Shown here: in pieces, positions 54,020 through 62,865 of the stretch | Layout: each line of letters opens with the position of its first letter | Numbering within the stretch: position 1 is the first letter of the stretch | DNA from: a virus | Direction: 5' to 3' (one strand) | IMG/VR virus record: IMGVR_UViG_3300033997_000406 | Coordinates: 20,432-84,431 of that record | Length of the DNA: 64,000 bases | The notes under the pieces: generated by a model | What the model was told of the DNA's origin: nothing | The model's input: the letters and a program-made list of their open reading frames with translations, nothing else | Database searches by the model: none | Made by a program: the position numbers and the translations under genes

Positions 54020-54768
54020 TATTTATCACTCCCTTGAGTTGCCTTTGCTGCCTTTGCTGCGGCAGCTTTGTCGGCTTTCGCCTTGTCAGCTTCGTCCTGA
54101 GCCAGTTTGGCCTTGTCGGCTTCGTCCTGAGCCAGTTTGGCCTTGTCAGCTTCGTCCTGAGCCAGTTTGGCCTTATCGGCTTCGTCCTGAGCCAGTTTGG
54201 CCTTATCGGCTTCGTCCTGAGCCAGTTTGGCCTTGTCAGCTTCGTCCTGAGCCAGTTTGGCCTTGTCGGCTTCGTCCTGAGCCAGTTTGGCCTTGTCGGC
54301 TTCGTCCTGAGCCAGTTTGGCCTTGTCAGCTTCGTCCTGAGCCAGTTTGGCCTTGTCAGCTTCGTCCTGAGCCAGTTTGGCCTTGTCGGCTTCGTCCTGA
54401 GCCAGTTTGGCCTTATCAGCTTCTTCCTGAGCCAGTTTGGCCTTATCAGCTTCGTCCTGTTCGGCCTTTGCTTTTTTTGCAGCTTCTATATCAGCATTGG
54501 TTTTATCGGAAGATTCAGTCTCTACTGGTTCTTCACCAATAATCTTTGCAGATATGCCGGGGTTGTTTTGGCGCTCGCAGTAGGCAATCAGATCACCAGC
54601 TGAGGCGCGAGACATAGTAAAGTCCTGCGGCTGCTTTTTGGCTTCGCGCAAGCTTGCAACACGGACACCTTGCCGCTGAAAGCTCAGGCCTGTGTTGTTG
54701 GTGACATGCACAACTACAACGTCAGACGCTTCTGCTTGTGTTTGTGCTAAGTCTTTTGTTCCACTCAT
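54019..54768 (-). CDS. Structural protein with 12 copies of a 10-residue repeat (249 aa)
   Basis: The first 95 residues form a small domain (VVVVHVTNNTGLSFQRQGVR). Residues 109-228 are twelve nearly perfect copies of DEADKAKLAQ, expected to make one long alpha-helix or coiled coil like TolA. The gene is between the capsid and sheath genes. A head fibre, whisker or spacer is plausible, but its role is unknown. Confidence 0.6.
   Translation of the reverse strand: MSGTKDLAQTQAEASDVVVVHVTNNTGLSFQRQGVRVASLREAKKQPQDFTMSRASAGDLIAYCERQNNPGISAKIIGEEPVETESSDKTNADIEAAKKAKAEQDEADKAKLAQEEADKAKLAQDEADKAKLAQDEADKAKLAQDEADKAKLAQDEADKAKLAQDEADKAKLAQDEADKAKLAQDEADKAKLAQDEADKAKLAQDEADKAKLAQDEADKAKLAQDEADKAKADKAAAAKAAKATQGSDK
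54085..54444. repeat. Twelve tandem 30-bp units
   Basis: Twelve 30-bp units, each containing GAGCCAGTTTGGCCTT, differ at only a few third-base positions and make the helical repeat of the protein at 54019-54768. The high identity suggests recent expansion by recombination. Confidence 0.9.
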
Positions 54769-54829
54769 AGATCACCTTTTTAGGATGGAGGAAATGAAAC
54801 GGCTGGCGAACCAGCCGGGATAAAAGCCA

Positions 54830-56473
54830 TTAACCTGCGTCAATGTCTGCCAGTTCGTAGTTTTCGATTTCCAACAGGTGAAGCCATGCCGCGCCGTTGT
54901 TCGGGTGGATTTCGTCATAACCCAATGACATAACAGTGTCCTGCTGTGTCATGCCACGACCAATTGTTTGATTGATAATCATTGGAGGGATAACGTCACC
55001 TGTGATATAGGCGCCTTTACCAACTGAAATACCTTTGGCGTAACACAGGGCTTGACCTTCAGGGACCACCTTTTCAAATGGAGCGTGGAACACTTTGAAA
55101 CGGCCCATTAACAGACCTGCATACTGGATGCGCTTATCTGATGTGTAGGATGGAGATACAGCAAATACGTCCGCTGGCAGCATGTGCAGGAAGTTCATGA
55201 ATTCTGAGCTTGCGTACATACCAGCTAAACCGCTTTCTTCGGTTTCTTTCAGTAATGAGTCTGAAATGGCAACCAATTTTGCTTTGAATTTTTCAAACGC
55301 TTCTTTCCATTCGCCGCTTGCAGGAATGCTGGCATCAAACGTTGATTTTTTGCTAACGAAAAACATCATGTCTGAAAGCTGTTGCAGAGCCTTTTCGTTT
55401 GCCAGCCAGGTCTTTGCAGAGCTGATCATGCTTGAGCGGACATTAATGCCAAACTCAGACATTGATTTAAGCGTTGCCTGAATGTGAGAATCCGCACCAA
55501 TGTAGCGCTCATACGGGTGAACCGTATGGCTCATCATATTTTGCTCAATCAGTGGTACCAGTTCAGGGTTCTTTTCAATATCGACGCTGAATTCGATATG
55601 TACTTCTGTGCCAATTGGCAGAGCTGTGCTAGTGGTGATACTTACTGTGCTTTGCGTGTAATCAATGACCGCATTAACCACATAATTTACGCCAGCAAGC
55701 TTAACCACGCCTGCAGGGGTGGTTTCAGTGGCTGCGTCACTCAGGGTAAACGTTTTTGCGATGAAAACCCGAACGGTTTTCTTTTTGATAGGCAACTTAA
55801 CGCCAGCTGGTGTTAAAGCGCTGTCGAACGTCAGAACTGTTTTCACACCATCAGCAGCGACCTGGAACGGGAAGCGTTGGCGCATGGATGAATACTGGCC
55901 AGATGTGAACGGGCCAATGTAATCACCTTTTTTAAAGTCACCGAAGTTGCTGCCAGCTGTATTCACAACAGTAAAAATTTCAGTGTAAAACTTAGCTGGG
56001 TTTGGCACATAAACTACCGCGTCATTCATTGGGTTAGCCAATAAAAGAGGCAGAATTAAAGCAGCTGTGTTGGCACGAACTTCAATACCAGCAGATTGCG
56101 ACATAGGTGTAGCATTCAGAGCTGACAGCAACATACCGCTAGGGGCATCAGCTTTCACTTCTGTTTCTACAATGTTTTTCAGCTGTGAGTAAACGCTTGA
56201 CAGCAACTGGTCTGACGGCATTTGACCGTGAGCATCCACATGCTGTTTCAATTCATGCGCCCAGCACATAGCCACTTCTGCGCCACGCTTACCAAGCGAG
56301 CTAAACAGAGGGTCTTTTGCTGCTGCTTCAGTTACGTTGGCTGCCCGGATGGCAGGATCCTGAATGTAAGCACCATTTTCATGGAGTGGGGCGGCAATAA
56401 CAGCAAGCAAGGCGCCAGAATTAGCTGATACTTGCTTTTGTAACGCCTTAAAGTGCGCTGTAGTGTTGTTCAT
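54830..56473 (-). CDS. Major capsid protein (547 aa)
   Basis: The length is near P1 gp23 (about 558). Inner features include an N-terminal helical part that may be cleaved, an E-loop-like FTSGQYSSMRQRFPFQVAAD segment, and a late P-domain/A-domain core with YASSEFMNFLHMLPADVFAV, LLMGRFKVFHAPF and YAKGISVGKGAYITGDVIPP. Assignment rests on size, fold pattern and position. Confidence 0.65.
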   Translation of the reverse strand: MNNTTAHFKALQKQVSANSGALLAVIAAPLHENGAYIQDPAIRAANVTEAAAKDPLFSSLGKRGAEVAMCWAHELKQHVDAHGQMPSDQLLSSVYSQLKNIVETEVKADAPSGMLLSALNATPMSQSAGIEVRANTAALILPLLLANPMNDAVVYVPNPAKFYTEIFTVVNTAGSNFGDFKKGDYIGPFTSGQYSSMRQRFPFQVAADGVKTVLTFDSALTPAGVKLPIKKKTVRVFIAKTFTLSDAATETTPAGVVKLAGVNYVVNAVIDYTQSTVSITTSTALPIGTEVHIEFSVDIEKNPELVPLIEQNMMSHTVHPYERYIGADSHIQATLKSMSEFGINVRSSMISSAKTWLANEKALQQLSDMMFFVSKKSTFDASIPASGEWKEAFEKFKAKLVAISDSLLKETEESGLAGMYASSEFMNFLHMLPADVFAVSPSYTSDKRIQYAGLLMGRFKVFHAPFEKVVPEGQALCYAKGISVGKGAYITGDVIPPMIINQTIGRGMTQQDTVMSLGYDEIHPNNGAAWLHLLEIENYELADIDAG

Positions 56474-56886
56474 CGTGATACTCCGTTAGGATTGTTGTTG
56501 TAAAAATTGCCTGTCGGAGCGTTCCGGCCAGCAAATTCTAAGTCGCCAGTCGCTGCCGCTTTGAGTACTTCAAAGCAGTTAGCAATCAGATCACGTAACT
56601 CGCCTGGCAAGGCGTGATAAGGGCGCAGTAATGGGGTTTGTTGTTTTAGGGGGCGAAAGACAGCGCCATGGGTCCAGCCCTGGCGCTCTAAGTTGCTGCA
56701 GTTAAATGCGTGTAAGTCGGCTGGCTCGCTCATCGCGCCAGAGGCAATAGATTTGAGTGCAATAGCCACGGCACGAATAACGCTGCAACGCTCGCTATCA
56801 GGTAGGGCGTCAAACAGCAGGCTTGTATTGCCTGTTGCCTTGGCCTTAATGGCTTGCACTACGTTGGCGGCCAGCTCGACTTGCAT
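56470..56886 (-). CDS. RyR-domain-like protein (138 aa)
   Basis: The middle reads NLERQGWTHGAVFRPLKQQT then PLLRPYHALPGELRDLI, the pattern of the RyR domain (GWxxG, PLLxPYxxLP). RyR domains occur in prokaryotes as binding modules, probably for nucleotides. The gene lies between the capsid gene and a muramidase-like gene. Its role in the virion is unknown. Confidence 0.55.
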   Translation of the reverse strand: MQVELAANVVQAIKAKATGNTSLLFDALPDSERCSVIRAVAIALKSIASGAMSEPADLHAFNCSNLERQGWTHGAVFRPLKQQTPLLRPYHALPGELRDLIANCFEVLKAAATGDLEFAGRNAPTGNFYNNNPNGVSR

Positions 56887-56888
56887 CG

Positions 56889-57410
56889 CTAAACGTCCAG
56901 CACCAGCTGATCAACACCAGACGCAATACAGCGCTCTAAGTACTCAGCTGCTGAGCCCTTACCTGCTGATGTGTTGTAGTGTTCTTTCCAGTAGTCAGCG
57001 CGGCCAGCGCGGTCAGCCGGAATTGGGTCGTCAATAACGCGATAACGCAAACGGGCAAAAATAAGACTAAGCAGCGGGCTAAAGTCCAGCTCCCGGTACT
57101 GCACTTTTTTCAGGTCAACGTTAAAAGCTTCCAAAATTGCGTTGTAAACCGCGTCGTTTTTAGAGAACTTTTCTTTTAACCAGTCGAAAGTACTTTCATC
57201 CACCTGAGGGGCACCGGCACCAGCTCCGTATAGGGTGCGATCCCGATGGGTCGCTAAGTGCGTTTCTGCAGCACAGGTTTCAAGCAGCATGTGAGATGCT
57301 GACTCAAAAACGCCATGGCCAAGTACGTTGCACACGGCAACAGACATATCTGCAAGCTGTTGTTTCTTCGTTACGCCGTAGAACACTCTAAATATCCAGT
57401 AATTAAACAT
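56889..57410 (-). CDS. Putative muramidase-like structural protein (173 aa)
   Basis: The pattern ETCAAETHLATHRDRTLYGA with Q-D following, then a long helical stretch and DYWKEHYNTSAGKGSAAEYL, resembles phage proteins with a goose-lysozyme or transglycosylase-like catalytic Glu. It is the first gene of the capsid operon. It could help cell-wall passage or lysis. The catalytic role is not proven. Confidence 0.5.
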   Translation of the reverse strand: MFNYWIFRVFYGVTKKQQLADMSVAVCNVLGHGVFESASHMLLETCAAETHLATHRDRTLYGAGAGAPQVDESTFDWLKEKFSKNDAVYNAILEAFNVDLKKVQYRELDFSPLLSLIFARLRYRVIDDPIPADRAGRADYWKEHYNTSAGKGSAAEYLERCIASGVDQLVLDV

Positions 57411-57428
57411 TGAATAATTACATGATAA

Positions 57429-57437
57429 TTACTGTTA
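57429..57437. promoter_or_regulatory. TAACNGTTA-like site before the capsid operon
   Basis: On the minus strand TATCCTAACAGTAA (one mismatch in the palindrome) lies 19 bases before the first gene of the capsid operon, in a divergent gap to the plus-strand operon at 57503. Confidence 0.5.
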
Positions 57438-57502
57438 GGATAATGACAAAAAAGCAGCCTTTTTATATATTGTCGTCTGTTAATAATTAATGGACGGGCA
57501 GA

Positions 57503-57745
57503 ATGGCAAGATCACCAACTCGAAAACCCTTAGCTAAGGAGTTTCTGATACCTAACGATGACATCAGTATCGGTGAAGCGACGATAAAATATGATGAAGA
57601 GCGCAAAAGCTGGGTTCTACCTGACGGGCCACAACAGCGCAGCAGATACATTACCAGCAGAGCCCACGCCGTAACTTTTGCCAACAAGCTTAATCAGGAA
57701 ATCAGTTACCAGAAGCAGCAGCGGAGCGCTTTCTATGCCCGCTAA
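57503..57745 (+). CDS. Hypothetical protein (80 aa)
   Basis: The first gene of the 57.5-62.4 kb operon. It is a basic protein with a WVLPDGPQQRSRYITSRAHA stretch; the stop overlaps the next gene by 11 bases. No family recognised. Confidence 0.55.
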   Translation: MARSPTRKPLAKEFLIPNDDISIGEATIKYDEERKSWVLPDGPQQRSRYITSRAHAVTFANKLNQEISYQKQQRSAFYAR

Positions 57746-58961
57746 AGAAGTAAGCCTTTTGGATAACCTGCAGGGTTCGTTCTTCACATTACTGCATGAC
57801 CATGACAAGTACCGACATATAGAAATCAGCAAGAGCGATGCAAATTCAAGGGAGTTATACAACGTTATCACCTGGCCTGAGCATGTTTCAATCACCAGTG
57901 ACCGGGGCTGCTTTGTTCTATCTACCGATAACGATGTACTGAAAAGCCATGATTTGTTAGCTGATCCTGACAATTGGGTTCGCTATGTCATAGCGGGCAG
58001 ACCTTACCAATGGGGGGCGGATAAAGCCAGATCGGTTGTCACCAGTATTTTTGATGAATGGTCAAAGGGTCAAGTCAGTGCATCAGTCATTGTGAAACAG
58101 CGTGATCGCCTTGAATCTGAGGTTTTAGCGCATTCAGGTGATGAAGCCATCTTTATGCAGAAAGTTGCAAACTGGTGGCCTGGCGCTATGGGTTTTGAGC
58201 TAAACAAGCGACTTGGAAGCTTAAGCAGCACCGACCTCAGAACAATGTCGGACGAATTCATTTGGTCATGCCATGCCATTGCATGGGCTGTGAGGCAGTA
58301 CAAAAAGCACAAAGATTCTGATAACCCATACAACAAACAGTTGAACGAACTGACCTCTGTTGTGATGACTCGGGGCCAGATTGAATCACTTTATGAGCAA
58401 ACGCCAGGCGATGACGATGATCAAAGCTATTCCGTTTCTTTAATCCGGCACTGCGATGGTGAAAAAGAAGGGGAGTTAGAACTTATTGCGTATGACGTTG
58501 AATATCCGGACGAGGGCTACTTCAGCCTGGACGAGTCAGCCAGCACCAGCAGAAAAGTAACAGAAGAAACAAAGCACAGGGTAGGCCATGCGAATGATTT
58601 GATCCAAGTCATTGCTGCACATGGGCGAAGGTTGTTTTTCAGTCGCGCTCGGAATGCTTTTGCTCGCTTTGAAGCTGATGAGGACGGATCATTATGGTTT
58701 GTGGATGATTACACAGGTCAGCGCATATCCCCCTTTGAGCAGGGAAAATGGAAAGGCTTTAGTCACGGCGGCACCTTAAGGGAGCTGGTAAAGGCTATGA
58801 GCGACTACATACTGGATGGCCAGCGCATACCGATTATCTGGATAGCCACACCACGATCAAACCCTGATAACGGCGACATTTGGGGCTACGGTACCGAAGC
58901 AAGCGCAGCTGTTCGGGCAGCCGCTGAGATACTGCCAATTATAGATAATGGCAGGGAATGA
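57735..58961 (+). CDS. Hypothetical phage protein (408 aa)
   Basis: ATG 57735 lies inside the end of the previous gene. The first 110 residues look like a conserved phage module (WPEHVSITSDRGCFVLST, WVRYVIAGRPYQWG). The C-terminal half is a second domain (DLIQVIAAHGRRLFFSRA, WFVDDYTGQRISPFEQGKW). The two parts have different character, suggesting a fusion. Function unknown. Confidence 0.6.
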   Translation: MPAKEVSLLDNLQGSFFTLLHDHDKYRHIEISKSDANSRELYNVITWPEHVSITSDRGCFVLSTDNDVLKSHDLLADPDNWVRYVIAGRPYQWGADKARSVVTSIFDEWSKGQVSASVIVKQRDRLESEVLAHSGDEAIFMQKVANWWPGAMGFELNKRLGSLSSTDLRTMSDEFIWSCHAIAWAVRQYKKHKDSDNPYNKQLNELTSVVMTRGQIESLYEQTPGDDDDQSYSVSLIRHCDGEKEGELELIAYDVEYPDEGYFSLDESASTSRKVTEETKHRVGHANDLIQVIAAHGRRLFFSRARNAFARFEADEDGSLWFVDDYTGQRISPFEQGKWKGFSHGGTLRELVKAMSDYILDGQRIPIIWIATPRSNPDNGDIWGYGTEASAAVRAAAEILPIIDNGRE

Positions 58962-59371
58962 AGTTGACTCCACGCATATTCAAAAAGCTCTGTAAGCGCT
59001 CGGCGTCGACTGTGGCAGCCCTTTACCCGCAACGAACTCAATTCAGCTATTCCAGAGACTGGATAAATGACGTGAAGGTGGATAAAAAGCATTACCACTG
59101 CGGCCTAACTGGGTACTTCACCCCATGTAAAGGAACGATTGGCTTTGCATGGCTCTGTGGTGGCGAAGTAAAGGATATGACGGATAAACCTGCATACCTG
59201 CTACTTAAAGATGCCGTAATCAAAGCGCTCAACCTACCCACCAATGATGGCCATGCAGCCGTCACCGGCACACCTAAAACCCCCTCTGATGTATTCCGGC
59301 ATGTTGAGCTGTTACTCACTCAACTGAATGCTGGTGCTGAGCGGCAAAACAATAATGAGGCTCTATCGTGA
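58958..59371 (+). CDS. Hypothetical protein (137 aa)
   Basis: ATGA overlap with the previous gene. It has a helical basic N-terminus and a beta-rich middle (YHCGLTGYFTPCKGTIGFAW). No family recognised; co-transcription with the Dam-like gene is clear. Confidence 0.55.
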   Translation: MKLTPRIFKKLCKRSASTVAALYPQRTQFSYSRDWINDVKVDKKHYHCGLTGYFTPCKGTIGFAWLCGGEVKDMTDKPAYLLLKDAVIKALNLPTNDGHAAVTGTPKTPSDVFRHVELLLTQLNAGAERQNNNEALS

Positions 59372-60171
59372 AAACAACTAAACAAGCAGAGCAGCCAACA
59401 GGTGAATTAAAGCTATCACCTTATGTTGTCGACCTTCAAAGGTTAAAAGCAGCACCAGCGCATAAGCTGGAAGAAGTGGGGGACCAGTGGCGAACACCAG
59501 ACTGGCTCTATTGGGGAATATTTGCCAAGTTTGGTCCTTTTGTCCTGGACCTGTTCACGGACGGCGATAATTCCAAATGCGCCCGCTACTACACCGCTGA
59601 AAGTAATGCACTCAAGCAAGATTGGGCTAAAGACTTGAATGGCCATAAAGCTTTTGGAAACCCGCCATACAGCAGGGCCAGCACAGACCATGAAGGGTTT
59701 AGCCAAACCGGCATGAAAAACATCATGGCCAAAACGATTGAAGAGCGGGATAAAGGCGCTGCCTCTGTATTCCTCATCAAGTCAGCAACCTCAGAAACGT
59801 GGTGGCCAGAAGGTGCAAACGCTGTTTATTTCATTCGGGGCCGGATCAGCTTTGATACCCCTCTTTGGTTCGTTCCTGCATCGCCCAAAGAAAAGCGCAC
59901 CGGGGCGGGCTTCAGTGGAGCTATCGCGATTTTCGACAAAAACTACTCTGGCAAGCCAATGGATTATGTCAGCGTCACAGAACTGAAGTCATTGGGTGAA
60001 GCCCTGATGCAAGCAATGGATCTGCATGCAAAAAAAGCAGTGCAACAAGCGATGCAGCGCTTTGAAGCTGAAGATATTTACCAAGAGAACCCTATAGCGA
60101 AACTGCAAGAGCGGGTGCTTCAGGAAAAATTCGGGCATAAGCCTGAGGTACAGCAGGAAATGCAGCTATGA
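59368..60171 (+). CDS. Phage N6-adenine methyltransferase (Dam type, 267 aa)
   Basis: The signature of phage DNA N6-adenine methyltransferases is present: DQWRTPDWLYWGIFAKFGPF near residue 35, then LDLFTDGDNSKCARYYTAE and FGNPPYSR with the catalytic NPPY near 94-98, and a later AVYFIRGRISF. It starts with GTG overlapping the previous stop. It could methylate GATC or a similar site, which would fit the Dam-site clusters near rep, but the target is unknown. Confidence 0.8.
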   Translation: MKTTKQAEQPTGELKLSPYVVDLQRLKAAPAHKLEEVGDQWRTPDWLYWGIFAKFGPFVLDLFTDGDNSKCARYYTAESNALKQDWAKDLNGHKAFGNPPYSRASTDHEGFSQTGMKNIMAKTIEERDKGAASVFLIKSATSETWWPEGANAVYFIRGRISFDTPLWFVPASPKEKRTGAGFSGAIAIFDKNYSGKPMDYVSVTELKSLGEALMQAMDLHAKKAVQQAMQRFEAEDIYQENPIAKLQERVLQEKFGHKPEVQQEMQL

Positions 60172-60485
60172 ATGATATTGACGGCCTGGCGCCCAACTTT
60201 AAAGAATACAACGCATGGCGTAACAGCTTCAAAACAGCAGAACAAGCCGCACAGGCTGCTTTTGCAATTGCCAGGCGGCAAGAGATTGAACTGAACACGC
60301 TTAGGCTATGCAAATTGCCGGATCCAGCAGCTTGTCTAACAGGGGTCGAAGAAGCTGATTTAAAGCACTTAGCCGACTTACTTGCCAAGCCTCAACCAAT
60401 GCTACCTCTGTATAACAACAGCGCTTACAACTTCAATATGGAACAGCAGAAATTACAAAATCCGGAGCCCAGCCAAAATGTGTGA
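60168..60485 (+). CDS. Hypothetical protein (105 aa)
   Basis: ATGA overlap with the methyltransferase gene. The first 70 residues are helical and Ala-rich; the last part is polar. It overlaps the metalloprotease gene by 8 bases. Function unknown. Confidence 0.5.
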   Translation: MNDIDGLAPNFKEYNAWRNSFKTAEQAAQAAFAIARRQEIELNTLRLCKLPDPAACLTGVEEADLKHLADLLAKPQPMLPLYNNSAYNFNMEQQKLQNPEPSQNV

Positions 60486-61662
60486 ATCAAATCGGCGTCT
60501 TTTAGATATAGTCGGCGGCGGGAATGTAATTGTTATTGATCCTGAATTCAAAGCGCTCAGCAAAGAACTCGCTCAGCTTAAAGAAAAGCTATCAGCCATA
60601 GAGTCAGAAGGGTATGAGGACCGGCTTAATGCAAGCTTGCGGGACAATAACGCACTGCAGCAACAAAATGATGAGCTATCAGAGTACGTCTATAAGATTT
60701 TGCGGCGTAAAAGCGACATTGCAGCTGCTGCAAGGCATCTGATTGGCCAGGTGATGACGCAAGAAAAACAGCCTGAACTGCACTCAGAAATGATGCAAGC
60801 AATCGACGCTTTAAATCTGGTGATGGATGAAGTAAATACAGGAGCTTCTTTCACGTCAGCACCGCCACTAATGTCTATTATCTGGCACGAATCGCCGGAC
60901 GACATAGAGCGAGCATATTGGGCGCCAGTCGCTGAGGCCGAGGGCATTCCGCTGGAAGAGTTGCTTTCAGCAGATATGGAGGGGCAGAACGAAAAAGGCG
61001 ACATCATTAACATTACCAATCAGCAAAAAATGGAAGGCATGTTAATTCAAGGGTGCTGGGGGTTTGTTGACACTAAAACAAACACTATTCACGCCTGGGC
61101 AGCTCCTGACGTTCAGACTGAAACATTGATCCATATGCTGGCGCATGAAATCGGTCATGCAACTGGCGTAGCCCACCCGAACGCACTGCAGGAAGAGTTC
61201 AGGGCTGAACAGTTTGGTTTGGCTGCAAAGCTAGCTTATTGCCTGATACAGCAAAGAGCTGCCGCAAAATGCCCTTGCTGCCGTGGTTCAGGTCGAGTAG
61301 ATGACTTATCGGATGGGATGACGATATTAGGTCGTCGGGTAAACCAGCTAAGCCAACAGCTGGCCGAAGCTCATAAGGTGATAGACCATATAGCGGCAGC
61401 TACAGGTGATGAGCGTGACCGGATGGCTTGCTGGGAAAGTGTTGACGCAATTATTGCCGGACAAAATGCTTTGATTGCTCAGGTTTGCGATATGCACAGT
61501 GCAATGGCCAATGCCGTCAACGTTATTGATTTAATTAATGATGGCCATGCGGCAGCCGTTTACAGGATGGAAGCGGTGCTTCGGGCGACTCCAGAGCGGT
61601 ACCTTGCTTCCTGCGCAGCTGCTGAGGCAGTACTCGCCACTAATGCCAGTGAAAAGAGTTAA
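60478..61662 (+). CDS. HExxHxxGxxH metalloprotease with coiled coil (394 aa)
   Basis: ATG 60478 overlaps the previous stop; the longer frame upstream is rejected. Residues 20-75 are coiled coil. Residues 223-233 read HEIGHATGVAH, the zinc motif HExxHxxGxxH of metzincin-type proteases, preceded by TETLIHMLA. Near 265 a CPCC...GSG motif suggests a second metal site, and a helical C-terminus follows. Cleavage of a host or phage protein is likely but the substrate is unknown. It is unusual in a phage operon beside a DNA methylase. Confidence 0.7.
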   Translation: MCESNRRLLDIVGGGNVIVIDPEFKALSKELAQLKEKLSAIESEGYEDRLNASLRDNNALQQQNDELSEYVYKILRRKSDIAAAARHLIGQVMTQEKQPELHSEMMQAIDALNLVMDEVNTGASFTSAPPLMSIIWHESPDDIERAYWAPVAEAEGIPLEELLSADMEGQNEKGDIINITNQQKMEGMLIQGCWGFVDTKTNTIHAWAAPDVQTETLIHMLAHEIGHATGVAHPNALQEEFRAEQFGLAAKLAYCLIQQRAAAKCPCCRGSGRVDDLSDGMTILGRRVNQLSQQLAEAHKVIDHIAAATGDERDRMACWESVDAIIAGQNALIAQVCDMHSAMANAVNVIDLINDGHAAAVYRMEAVLRATPERYLASCAAAEAVLATNASEKS

Positions 61663-61689
61663 GATTTAGAACTTATTAAAGGATGCGGT

Positions 61690-62031
61690 ATGACACACAT
61701 TATACAATCAGGTGCTGAACGAATAGCGACAGAGCGCGCCCGTCAAATCACTGATGAAGGCCGAACAGCTGAGCATGATGCAGCACATAAGCAAGGCGCT
61801 TTAACAATGGCCGCTATCGTTTATGCAACAGCCGCTGCCAGCAGCCCGGATATGAGAAAGAATTTCAGGGACGTTAAAGAGCAAGGCCTTACTCTGCGAC
61901 ATTGGCCATGGGAGGCGGGTTCTTTTAAAATTGGCGCAGATGATGGCAAAGACAGCCGGATCCGCGAACTAACAAAAGCGGGCGCCCTTATAGCTGCAGA
62001 AATTGATAGACTGTTAAAACAATCCCATTGA
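61690..62031 (+). CDS. Conserved phage-type protein (113 aa)
   Basis: The core ERIATERARQITDEGRTAEH then AAHKQGALTMAAIVYAT, and later LTLRHWPWEAGSFKIG, is typical of a widespread phage family of unknown function with an ERxRQ...EG...EHD pattern. It probably binds another protein or nucleotide. Confidence 0.65.
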   Translation: MTHIIQSGAERIATERARQITDEGRTAEHDAAHKQGALTMAAIVYATAAASSPDMRKNFRDVKEQGLTLRHWPWEAGSFKIGADDGKDSRIRELTKAGALIAAEIDRLLKQSH

Positions 62032-62056
62032 AGGCTGCACACCTGGAGGCTTTAAC

Positions 62057-62449
62057 GTGCCGTGCATTCGTAGGCGCTACCACTACGGCAACGTATGGCT
62101 GGCGCCGCATCTAATTGAAGAGACTACGGCACTGTGCGGCCAGACGGTAGACGTTGGTTTGCCTGATGATCAGTTTAAGCGGGTTCTGTTTGGCGGGTTT
62201 ATTGAGTTAGACCAGATGGCGCCGGACATGCACAAGGTAAAGCTGTTACGGATAGAAGCGTTTAACCCAATAGCGTCATTAGTCGGCGACTGGGTGGAAT
62301 ACGGCCCCAACTGCATAATGCTTGGGGCTTATCGGGCGCACACTGCTTACCTTCTTCTTGATGGCGGCAGACCTATAGCCTGGTGCGCTATGCCAAAGAA
62401 AGCAAAGGAGCGGCCGAACAATGTCCACTCCATCAGGCCAGCTGATTAG
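62057..62449 (+). CDS. Hypothetical protein (130 aa)
   Basis: GTG 62057 has GGAGG 7 bases ahead. The product is a compact alpha/beta protein (HYGNVWLAPHLIEETTALCG, DWVEYGPNCIMLG). It ends the plus-strand operon and no terminator is visible in the 9-base gap to the convergent gene. Confidence 0.55.
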   Translation: MPCIRRRYHYGNVWLAPHLIEETTALCGQTVDVGLPDDQFKRVLFGGFIELDQMAPDMHKVKLLRIEAFNPIASLVGDWVEYGPNCIMLGAYRAHTAYLLLDGGRPIAWCAMPKKAKERPNNVHSIRPAD

Positions 62450-62458
62450 CTTAGAGGT

Positions 62459-62752
62459 TTAGGCGGCATCAGATGTAGTTCTTTCGTCATAAATGGCCTT
62501 GGCTAACTCCCGACCTTTTTCAGATAACTTGAAAGCCAGCTGCAAAGTGGAAGAGCACCTGAATTTCATGATCAGGCCATTGGCTACTAATTTGTGGCAT
62601 CCGTCCCTGAGGTTGTTGCCGTGGATTGGATTGCCTTTATTCATATTAATCAGCTTTAATAGCTCAATAGCTGAAAAGGGTTTATCTCTTCCCTTTAATT
62701 CAAGTGCAACCAGTATAAATAGAACGTCCCGCTGTGTAGCCCCAAGCCTCAT
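62459..62752 (-). CDS. Winged-helix DNA-binding protein (97 aa)
   Basis: The sequence RLGATQRDVLFILVALELKG, AIELLKLINMNKG, LRDGCHKLVANGLIMKF and a beta wing (STLQLAFKLSEKG) makes a clear winged helix. ATG 62752 follows AGGG; a GTG at 62776 would extend it into an operator. Two 23-bp palindromes upstream (62762-62784, 62821-62843) suggest self-repression. It may be a switch regulator. Confidence 0.7.
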   Translation of the reverse strand: MRLGATQRDVLFILVALELKGRDKPFSAIELLKLINMNKGNPIHGNNLRDGCHKLVANGLIMKFRCSSTLQLAFKLSEKGRELAKAIYDERTTSDAA

Positions 62753-62761
62753 ACAGCACCC

Positions 62762-62784
62762 TAAATCATGTGTCACATGCTTTA
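62762..62784. promoter_or_regulatory. Operator copy 1 (23-bp palindrome, one mismatch)
   Basis: TAAATCATGT-GTC-ACATGCTTTA is centred 59 bp from a perfect copy at 62821-62843 and lies next to the ribosome site of the winged-helix gene. Confidence 0.65.
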
Positions 62785-62820
62785 TTTTGACATACTCACT
62801 AAACTCTGTACATTGCTCAC

Positions 62821-62843
62821 TAAATCATGTGTGACATGATTTA
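62821..62843. promoter_or_regulatory. Operator copy 2 (perfect 23-bp palindrome)
   Basis: TAAATCATGT-GTG-ACATGATTTA has perfect 10-bp arms and lies between the winged-helix gene and the nuclease-like gene. With copy 1 it makes a pair that could loop or cover the promoter. Confidence 0.7.
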
Positions 62844-62865
62844 CTCAGAATTTCCCTCGGGGCCG

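Noticed and set aside
53964-54603. Two long plus-strand frames across the tandem repeat (192 and 198 residues)
   Set aside because: They are shadows of the 30-bp repeat in other frames; they give low-complexity Leu/Gln or Phe/Gly products and have no ribosome site.
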